From: a virus | Direction: 5' to 3' (one strand) | IMG/VR virus record: IMGVR_UViG_3300032298_000435 | Location: 1 to 47,232 of that record | Length of the DNA stretch: 47,232 bases | Part shown: piece by piece, positions 41,950 to 47,232 of the stretch | Layout: every line of letters begins with the position of its first letter | How positions within the stretch are numbered: the first letter of the stretch is position 1 | The notes under the pieces: generated by a model | What the model saw: the letters and a program-made list of their open reading frames with translations, nothing else | Database searches by the model: none | Told to the model about the DNA's origin: nothing | Program-made: the position numbers and the translations under genes

Positions 41950-43607
41950 ACTTGTTCAAATTGTACTTCAACTGGACCTTCTCTTCTTAATTTTCCTTTA
42001 AATTCACCAGGTAATCCTTCACCTGAAACTACGTTTACAGATACTGGTTCTGTAGCGTTCTTAAATCCCTCCGGAGTAACTCCATCTACTCCTGGAGCAT
42101 AACCACCACCTGTAACAAATACTCTTCTACTCATTAATTTATCAAGATTATCTCTTAAAAACTTTAATTGTGTATTTTGAACGGAATCTTGAGTTTTATC
42201 TGGATTTGGCCCCGCAGATCTATCATGGACATGTTGATACCAATGAACATGATCTAATAACCAATTACATAAATCATACATCCAATCTACTGTGGTTTGT
42301 CCTAATAGTACAGGTTCATTTGTTTGACCATATTGACCCAAATAAATAGCAGGACTATTAATTACTGTTTTATTATTGGTAGTCATTACAATTTGATCAT
42401 GCGCATCAACTGTATATTCACTATCAGTTACAATTCCATATCTTTCTTTTGAAAAATGTAAAGTTTCACCGAATCTACTACTTAAAATCAATCTATCTGT
42501 ATTAATTACTATTTGATCCCCTTTTAAATTTTCTACGTCAAAATTATATGCAGTAGAACCGTTTGGGGAAAATAATGGTTGTTCTTCTTTTCCTTGTTGA
42601 AATATAGACTTATAACAAGTTGTTCTCCATTTTGATTTTGTTAATCCTGATGTAATGTAAATTGAACTTCCGTCATGATTTATGTCTTCTTCAATTAACC
42701 CACCAACATTTTTCTGTGAATCTGTAATCGTTGGAATTGCAGGAAGTTTAGGATGAACTAATATAGGTTTATCCAATGACAATTTTCTTTGTCTATTTCT
42801 AATTAAAACCATTGGATTTCCACATCCTTCATTGGACGCATTTACCGTAGGGTCACCTTTATAATCAGAATAAAAACCCTTGTCATTCTCTCTTATATTA
42901 TCATATGCCGAAAAACGAATTGATTGTCCATGGCGACTTTCAAAAACGGTATCTCCTTCATATCTTTTTAATTTTCTAATTTTAGAATTTGCTAAGAAAT
43001 AAGAACCAAGTACTCCTTTTACTTGATTATTTGCAATCTTTTTGTGTGCATTTAAAGATTTCGGACCATCCACTGCTTCTGTTTTTATATCATCGTCAGA
43101 TACTAAATCTTTATTTCCAGTATTGTTTCCATAAAAAGATTCTAATCTAAAATTAGATTCTTGATTTACAAATCCATTTAGATTTAATTTTCTAGTGTAA
43201 AATAACTTATCTAAATATTTTACAATAATTACAACTTCATTTAATAATGGATATTCAACTATTCCTGTGGACTCCATTGGAAATGCCCATGATAATTTTT
43301 CTTTTTCCAGTCCTTGTTGCGAAAAACACAATCTTACTTTACACGCACCAATATAAGTATAATCTATATCTTTATTTGTAGGTTCATCACCTTTATAGTT
43401 TTGAGGAATATTTCTGGAATCTACTAAATGTCTTTTATTTACTATTTCAGGATGAGTTTCATCCAAAATTACATCCAATACAATTGCCGGTTCCAATTCA
43501 TAAAATTCATTTGATGGAGCTGCAGATGATTGTCCACCAACAGATAATCCAATATTGTTTAACTGTCCATAACTAATAGGAGAAGATTTTATATTAAAAT
43601 ATGACAT
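41946..43607 (-). CDS. Baseplate hub / tail-tip OB-fold protein (gp5-like, no lysozyme domain)
   Basis: Encodes 553 residues. The N-terminal part has YELEPAIVLDVILDETHPE near 37-55 and a strand-rich OB-fold-like stretch to about 150 (IGACKVRLCFSQQGLEKEKL, YPLLNEVVIIVKYL). The middle includes VFESRHGQSIRFSAYDN near 221. A later part has FGETLHFSKERYGIVTDSEY and HDQIVMTTNNKTVINSPAIYLG near 400-420, then LCNWLLDHVHWYQHVHD, a His-rich segment. This resembles the gp5 / VgrG-like hub proteins of marine T4-like phages. The lysozyme domain of T4 gp5 is absent. It is first in the gp5-gp25-gp6 block. Confidence 0.8.
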   Translation of the reverse strand: MSYFNIKSSPISYGQLNNIGLSVGGQSSAAPSNEFYELEPAIVLDVILDETHPEIVNKRHLVDSRNIPQNYKGDEPTNKDIDYTYIGACKVRLCFSQQGLEKEKLSWAFPMESTGIVEYPLLNEVVIIVKYLDKLFYTRKLNLNGFVNQESNFRLESFYGNNTGNKDLVSDDDIKTEAVDGPKSLNAHKKIANNQVKGVLGSYFLANSKIRKLKRYEGDTVFESRHGQSIRFSAYDNIRENDKGFYSDYKGDPTVNASNEGCGNPMVLIRNRQRKLSLDKPILVHPKLPAIPTITDSQKNVGGLIEEDINHDGSSIYITSGLTKSKWRTTCYKSIFQQGKEEQPLFSPNGSTAYNFDVENLKGDQIVINTDRLILSSRFGETLHFSKERYGIVTDSEYTVDAHDQIVMTTNNKTVINSPAIYLGQYGQTNEPVLLGQTTVDWMYDLCNWLLDHVHWYQHVHDRSAGPNPDKTQDSVQNTQLKFLRDNLDKLMSRRVFVTGGGYAPGVDGVTPEGFKNATEPVSVNVVSGEGLPGEFKGKLRREGPVEVQFEQV

Positions 43608-43608
43608 A

Positions 43609-43971
43609 TTATTTCTTTATTTCAATTGGAATGTTCATTGTATCTGTAATCTTCCCCACTTCAGCCATTAGTTGTTGTCTTTCTTCTTCGGATAATCCAC
43701 CAACCTCTTCTGTACCTTTATTATCACTGCTAATTAATCTTTGTACTATAGCAGCTAATTTAACTAGTTGTTCATCGTTCCTCACACTTACATCTAAGTA
43801 GTCTTTTATAAGAGGAACGATGACAATAGCATCGTTCGGTGTTTTAATCATACTTCTTAAATCAGATACCAAAATATCAATTTGATCTTTTTTCTGTTCA
43901 GAATTGATTACAACGTCTTTAAGTAAGTTTGAATATTTCTTACCTTTATACAATTCAAAATCTAAATCCAT
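43609..43971 (-). CDS. Small conserved helical protein upstream of the hub gene
   Basis: Encodes 120 residues, mostly helical and acidic, starting MDLDFELYKGKKYSNLLKD, with a Lys/Gln/Asp-rich middle and the end EEERQQLMAEVGKITDTMNI. I recall proteins with this start from marine T4-like phages, without an assigned function. It ends one base before the hub gene start. TATTTATA lies three bases before its ATG, the shortest spacing seen in the window. Confidence 0.75.
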   Translation of the reverse strand: MDLDFELYKGKKYSNLLKDVVINSEQKKDQIDILVSDLRSMIKTPNDAIVIVPLIKDYLDVSVRNDEQLVKLAAIVQRLISSDNKGTEEVGGLSEEERQQLMAEVGKITDTMNIPIEIKK

Positions 43972-43974
43972 ACC

Positions 43975-43982
43975 TATAAATA
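43975..43982 (-). promoter_or_regulatory. TATTTATA start-proximal motif, shortest spacing
   Basis: Minus-strand TATTTATA lies 3 bases (GGT) before ATG at 43971. If it is a promoter, transcription would begin within or after the start codon; if it is a translation signal, the spacing is also short. Confidence 0.45.
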
Positions 43983-44007
43983 GATATAGATTTGAATAAT
44001 TACACTA

Positions 44008-44925
44008 TCAATTTAATTTACCTCTGTCTAAATAAGACTGAGCAATTACCCTTTGATAACTTTTCATCTTATTTATTACTTTAGTAATTTGTTGTGTCTT
44101 ACAAGATGATATTTCTCTAATGTACAGATACAACGCTTTTTTATTAAACGCATCAATTCTATTGCAATTTCTGAATAATTCTATCACTGCATTCGCAATA
44201 TTTAGATCTCTTTGTTTTGTAAATATACGACCAACATTTCTCTCCCAGTAATCTACCATTAATTTAAGAAATTCATCTGTTTCTACATCTTTATAATGTG
44301 AATCGACAGTTTGTAAACATACGGATGATTCACCTGGAGTATCCGCAATATTTACATGTTGATTATATTTTTTGTAATTACCGTTGTTATGAAAAATAAG
44401 ATAATTTTTGGCAACTATACTAAAATAACTGAATGCTTTACCTTTACCTTCTTCAAATTTATTCATATTAGAAACCAAATGTGCCACAGTTTCTTTTTGA
44501 ATTTCAATTGGACTATTGTCAAAATATGTAAATTTAAATGTATTAAAAACATTTTCTACTAATTTGTCAAATGCGTGTTTAATATAAGTTTCATAAAGAT
44601 GATTTCTAATGTCTTGATTATCTTCTTTGTTGTATTTAATAATATACATTTCTGTATCTTTAGTAAAATACATCTTTTCTGCGGATTTCTTTTTTTGTTC
44701 GGATTCTACTGAAGATTCTTCAACTATAATTTTAGGTATTGTTTTCCTAATATTTTTTTCTTGTACCAATGGTACATCTTTTTTCTTTTTATCGACTTTG
44801 TTTATAACCATTTTATTTTTTTGTTTAGTTGATTTTGTGGATACTTCTTTACCGAGATGTTTTACAACTTTTTTATCAACATCTATTTTTTTTAAAACTT
44901 TTATTTTTTTCTTGGAATTTTTCAT
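44008..44925 (-). CDS. 55: Late-transcription sigma factor (T4 gp55-like)
   Basis: gp55 is the phage sigma subunit that directs host RNA polymerase to late promoters (TATAAATA in T4). The 305 residues have a Lys-rich, probably disordered N-terminus to about 85. The family core follows: NHLYETYIKHAFDKLVENVF near 106-125, a KAFSYFSIVAKNYLIFHNN segment near 157-175 (sigma region 2-like), and the C-terminal EISSCKTQQITKVINKMK near 266-283. T4 gp55 has only 185 residues, so the basic leader is an addition. The start overlaps the stop of the small membrane protein gene by four bases. Confidence 0.9.
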   Translation of the reverse strand: MKNSKKKIKVLKKIDVDKKVVKHLGKEVSTKSTKQKNKMVINKVDKKKKDVPLVQEKNIRKTIPKIIVEESSVESEQKKKSAEKMYFTKDTEMYIIKYNKEDNQDIRNHLYETYIKHAFDKLVENVFNTFKFTYFDNSPIEIQKETVAHLVSNMNKFEEGKGKAFSYFSIVAKNYLIFHNNGNYKKYNQHVNIADTPGESSVCLQTVDSHYKDVETDEFLKLMVDYWERNVGRIFTKQRDLNIANAVIELFRNCNRIDAFNKKALYLYIREISSCKTQQITKVINKMKSYQRVIAQSYLDRGKLN

Positions 44926-45188
44926 TTGGATTTTTCTTTGATAAGTTCAATTAATTTCACAATTTCAGAAAAAACAAAACCAACATCATCGTCTTTTTCA
45001 AAAATGTTTTTATCGTCAATTTCTTTTAATTTACGATATGTGTTTTCGACCAAAGTTTTATACTGAATAGACCAATTTTGCATTGTTTCTATTACATCCA
45101 ATAAATCATTTATTTTAATAAAAAAATAAAAGTTTGCGCATATTGAAACCGTCAATACTACTGTGAGTATTATTATTAGTGTTAACAT
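44922..45188 (-). CDS. Small membrane protein with cytoplasmic helical tail
   Basis: Encodes 88 residues. Residues 2-24 are one hydrophobic segment (LTLIIILTVVLTVSICANFY), followed by an amphipathic helix and a charged acidic end. The topology looks like a bitopic inner-membrane protein with the tail inside or outside; no signal cleavage site is evident. It is coupled to the gp55-like gene by an ATGA overlap. Function unknown. Confidence 0.75.
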   Translation of the reverse strand: MLTLIIILTVVLTVSICANFYFFIKINDLLDVIETMQNWSIQYKTLVENTYRKLKEIDDKNIFEKDDDVGFVFSEIVKLIELIKEKSK

Positions 45189-45191
45189 AAA

Positions 45192-45329
45192 TCAATCATA
45201 ATCTGATACATCTCCATTATCAAGATATTCTTCCATAAATGATATTGCTTCATTTACCAGATCCCAATCTTGCGTCTTTTCCGATTCTTTGAGAATATCC
45301 AACACTTCTTTTATATCAAATTCGTCCAT
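45192..45329 (-). CDS. 45-aa acidic protein
   Basis: A short ORF starts MDEFDIKEVLDILKESEK and ends in an acidic YLDNGDVSDYD tail. The helical first half and acidic end give a strongly negative protein. It is located three bases before the membrane protein start, in the same direction, which supports it being real. Such small acidic proteins can bind host enzymes, but there is no specific evidence here. Confidence 0.6.
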   Translation of the reverse strand: MDEFDIKEVLDILKESEKTQDWDLVNEAISFMEEYLDNGDVSDYD

Positions 45330-45413
45330 AATATTTTAATAGTAAACTGATAATTAAATATATCATAAAAATTTGTAAAACCAAACAATTATTACTATAA
45401 TAGTAATTTTAAT

Positions 45414-46439
45414 TTAAAAACTAAAGTGATTCGGCTTATAACTGTTATCAACCATTACTTCTTTTATTACTTCTTTGTCAACAAACACTTCTCTAATCAC
45501 TTCTTTTTCTACAGGCACTTCTCTAATAATTTCTTTTATTATTTGTTCATCTTTAACTTCTTGTATAGCTTCTTCTTTTGCTTGTTCAACTATGTCTTCT
45601 ACAGTTGGTTCTTTTTCTGGAGTTTCTTCTGTTTTAACAATAGGTTTTACATAAATTACATCTCCTAATGTTGTATTATAAGCTAATAATAAACAAATTG
45701 CAAGTGGATCAAATACTGATATAAGACAAATGATAAACCATTTTACTACTTTATTAATATCTACACCAAATTCATCTGCGACAAATTTAAATGTTTGTAA
45801 ATCTTTTTGACCACCACTTTTTATTTTGATGTCCGATATTTGTTTGTCTAATTTTTGTATTTCATCAACAGTAGATTGAATTTTATTATTTTCTACATCC
45901 ATATCTTTTTCACTCTTATCAATAAATTCTTTTGTGGATTGTTGTATTTGTGATAATTGAATTGGGTTACGACTAATAATAACATTTGTTATACTTTCAT
46001 TTAATCTATTTTCTTGACTTGTTCTTAATTTAGTAATATTTTCTATTCTCTTTTTTGCATCATTTATCTTATCAACATACATTTTTTTCTGATCTTGTAT
46101 GTAAACAATTTTTTCTTCACTTAATTTATTTTCAATTGAAGACTGTTGATATGCAGATGTTAAATAACCAAAAATACCAAGAGATGTAATAAACATTAAT
46201 GATACAACTGCTAAAATAAGATAGGTTTTCAATAACAATTGTGATTTTTTCCAGTATCTATATAAAAATGTAGTGGCTACTAATTTACCAATTTCAAGTG
46301 AACTAGCCATAATCATAGATGCTATAGCAGACCCACTAAACAACATGCCAATACCAATTATACTAAAAAAAGCAGCACAACTCGCTATAAATAACGATGA
46401 TAATCCTACTATTCTTTCAAATGTAAATTGAGTTTTCAT
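45414..46439 (-). CDS. Multi-pass membrane protein with coiled coil and C-terminal decapeptide repeats
   Basis: Encodes 341 residues. Hydrophobic segments lie at about 10-31, 34-56 and 70-93, then a long coiled coil follows at about 100-210 (Lys/Glu/Ile/Asn-rich), and a fourth hydrophobic segment at about 232-255 (WFIICLISVFDPLAICLLLA). The tail is acidic and ends with three copies of a VxxEVIxEV-type decapeptide (VPVEKEVIREVFVDKEVIKE). Similar uncharacterised membrane proteins occur in aquatic T4-like phages. The 84 bases after its upstream neighbour's terminator include no Shine-Dalgarno sequence. A role at the host inner membrane is likely; anything more specific is unsupported. Confidence 0.75.
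   Translation of the reverse strand: MKTQFTFERIVGLSSLFIASCAAFFSIIGIGMLFSGSAIASMIMASSLEIGKLVATTFLYRYWKKSQLLLKTYLILAVVSLMFITSLGIFGYLTSAYQQSSIENKLSEEKIVYIQDQKKMYVDKINDAKKRIENITKLRTSQENRLNESITNVIISRNPIQLSQIQQSTKEFIDKSEKDMDVENNKIQSTVDEIQKLDKQISDIKIKSGGQKDLQTFKFVADEFGVDINKVVKWFIICLISVFDPLAICLLLAYNTTLGDVIYVKPIVKTEETPEKEPTVEDIVEQAKEEAIQEVKDEQIIKEIIREVPVEKEVIREVFVDKEVIKEVMVDNSYKPNHFSF
45446..45540 (-). repeat. 30-bp imperfect tandem repeat coding a decapeptide
   Basis: Three copies code for E-x-V-I-[RK]-E-V-x-V-[ED] in the C-terminal tail of the membrane protein. DNA copies differ at several positions. Confidence 0.75.
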
Positions 46440-46462
46440 ATTGTATATATAGTCAAAAAAGA

Positions 46463-46495
46463 AAAAACCCTCTACTGTTTATAACAATAGAGGGT
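46463..46495 (-). terminator. Rho-independent terminator after Hsp20
   Basis: ACCCTCTA pairs with TAGAGGGT (46467-46474 with 46488-46495), extended by three more pairs. In minus-strand RNA the only mismatch becomes a U-G wobble. TTTTTTCTTTTTT follows on the minus strand. It lies 21 bases after the Hsp20 stop. Confidence 0.9.
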
Positions 46496-46516
46496 ATATA
46501 ATAAATATATAACTAA

Positions 46517-46999
46517 TTACTTAATCGTTACTTTTCTTACGTCTGGGACTGCATGTTTTACCTTATTTAAAGTAATTAAAAGAATACCGTTTTCAAATGT
46601 AGCAGATACAGTATCTTTTTCAATATTATCTCCTAAAGTAAATGATCTTCGGAAACTAGAACGTTTTAATTCTCTTCTGATATATTTTCCATTTTGGGTA
46701 TCTGTTACATTTTTACTTTTACCGCCACTTACAGTAAGTACATTTTGTTCCACTTCAACATTTACATCTTGTTTACTTAAACCTGGAACTTCAGCTTCTA
46801 TAACTACTGTATCATTGTAATCAATAACATCTACTCTTGGATATGAACCTTTTTCAAAAAAGTCTACACCAAATTCTTGGCTAAAATTAGGGGAATTTGC
46901 TTTGAAAAATTCATCAAAAATTTGATCAAATGGAGTTAAAAACTCATCACGATGAATTGTACGAAATAACGGATTATTTTGATATTTTACTACTGACAT
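46517..46999 (-). CDS. Small heat shock protein Hsp20
   Basis: ATP-independent holdase chaperone that binds unfolding proteins; Hsp20 genes are common in marine T4-like phages. The 160 residues have an N-terminal arm with FDQIFDEFFKANSP, then the alpha-crystallin domain: YPRVDVIDYNDTVVIEAEVP near 53-72, VNVEVEQNVLTVSGG near 78-92, RSSFRRSFTLGDNI near 113-126, and the closing ATFENGILLITLNK near 133-146 (the A-x-x-x-N-G-x-L motif). The C-terminal VRKVTIK provides an I-x-I/V-like anchor. It has its own promoter-like motif, a Shine-Dalgarno sequence and a terminator, so it is a separate transcription unit. Confidence 0.95.
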   Translation of the reverse strand: MSVVKYQNNPLFRTIHRDEFLTPFDQIFDEFFKANSPNFSQEFGVDFFEKGSYPRVDVIDYNDTVVIEAEVPGLSKQDVNVEVEQNVLTVSGGKSKNVTDTQNGKYIRRELKRSSFRRSFTLGDNIEKDTVSATFENGILLITLNKVKHAVPDVRKVTIK

Positions 47000-47004
47000 A
47001 TATA

Positions 47005-47032
47005 TTTTCCTTTCTTAAATAGTCTATTTAGA
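47005..47032 (-). promoter_or_regulatory. Putative late promoter (TCTAAATA) and Shine-Dalgarno of Hsp20
   Basis: Minus-strand TCTAAATA at 47025-47032 lies 25 bases before ATG, with AAGAAAGGAAAA at 47005-47016 between them. Motif and spacing match those before the scaffold gene. The stretch from here to 47125 holds no gene. Confidence 0.55.
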
Positions 47033-47125
47033 CCCATTTTCATGCATTCTTTTTGGGACATGCAAGGATAATCGTTTTGATTATCTAATGTATATATATC
47101 AATTAATTAAGAAAAATTCAAAAAT

Positions 47126-47232
47126 TTATTCAATTGGATTAGGCGGAAATAAATTATTTTGTGTATATTCACTTATATAACGATCATTAAATCTAATACC
47201 CGCATACATTTCGTAATCTTCAATTGTTCTAA
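47126..47232 (-). CDS. C-terminal end of an unknown gene (partial, right edge)
   Basis: An open frame enters from the right edge and ends at a TAA at 47126-47128. The visible 34 residues include MYAGIRFNDRYISEYTQNN and end NPIE. No family can be recognised from this fragment. A stretch of about 95 bases without a gene follows before the Hsp20 promoter. Confidence 0.5.
   Translation of the reverse strand, partial: RTIEDYEMYAGIRFNDRYISEYTQNNLFPPNPIE

Noticed and set aside
41180-42001. 273-aa plus-strand open frame rich in Pro and Ala
   Set aside because: Shadow of the glycine-zipper gene: Gly and Ala codons read in reverse give Pro and Ala. The minus frame has operon spacing and the hub overlap.
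1-47232. tRNA genes or an integrase in the gaps between genes
   Set aside because: Gaps are short and AT-rich; no cloverleaf-like or GC-rich segment and no recombinase motif was seen.

Overview
The window is a 47 kb piece of an AT-rich genome from a contractile-tailed, T4-like bacteriophage (Caudoviricetes, myovirus morphology). Several T4 hallmark proteins can be recognised from sequence alone: large terminase gp17, portal gp20, prohead protease gp21, a scaffold-like protein at the left edge, tail sheath gp18, baseplate proteins gp25 and gp6, a gp5-like hub protein, and a gp55-type late sigma factor. Hsp20 and a gp55 with a long lysine-rich leader fit the marine or freshwater branch of T4-like phages better than coliphage T4. 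The host cannot be told from this window. I saw no tRNA genes, CRISPR array, insertion sequence or integrase.

Almost everything is read on the minus strand, so in transcription order the window runs right to left. 47.2-44.0 kb: the end of an unknown gene, Hsp20, a coiled-coil membrane protein, a 45-aa acidic protein, a small membrane protein and the gp55-like sigma factor. 44.0-38.2 kb: baseplate block (small conserved protein, gp5-like OB-fold hub protein, glycine-zipper protein, small structural protein, gp25, gp6). 38.2-26.7 kb: large virion proteins, among them a DNRLRE-domain protein, a 1411-aa protein with a LamG-like region, and a seven-repeat FG-GAP-like protein with two dockerin-like calcium loops, followed by two small related proteins. 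26.7-21.4 kb: a nucleic-acid module set inside the structural genes (RuvC-like nuclease, DUF2786-like protein, primase, and a single-chain fusion of the gp47 and gp46 recombination nuclease). 21.3-14.9 kb: a fibre-like protein and the tail sheath, closed by a terminator. 14.9-11.1 kb: a flavodoxin-fold protein overlapping a 990-aa protein that combines a ligase-like KxDG nucleotidyltransferase with two Pol-beta-like nucleotidyltransferase modules. 11.1-0 kb: head and packaging block (zinc-binding protein, terminase, portal, two accessory proteins, protease, an 879-aa low-complexity protein, a small protein, scaffold). The major capsid gene would be expected just beyond the left edge. Two small plus-strand genes interrupt this block at 0.58-1.48 kb and end at a bidirectional terminator.

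Three themes stand out. First, several proteins begin with a short MIKL-type leader ending in L/I-x-E, the T4 prohead protease cleavage consensus. This resembles T4 capsid-targeting sequences and suggests that the nucleotidyltransferase and the flavodoxin-like protein are packaged and injected. Second, ten genes that head a transcription block carry the octamer TATTTATA, in gene-sense orientation, 3 to 21 bases before the start codon; a smaller set (scaffold, Hsp20, sheath) instead has T4-late-like TCTAAATA or TATAAATA plus a Shine-Dalgarno sequence. Third, the Mre11/Rad50-type proteins that are separate in T4 are one polypeptide here.
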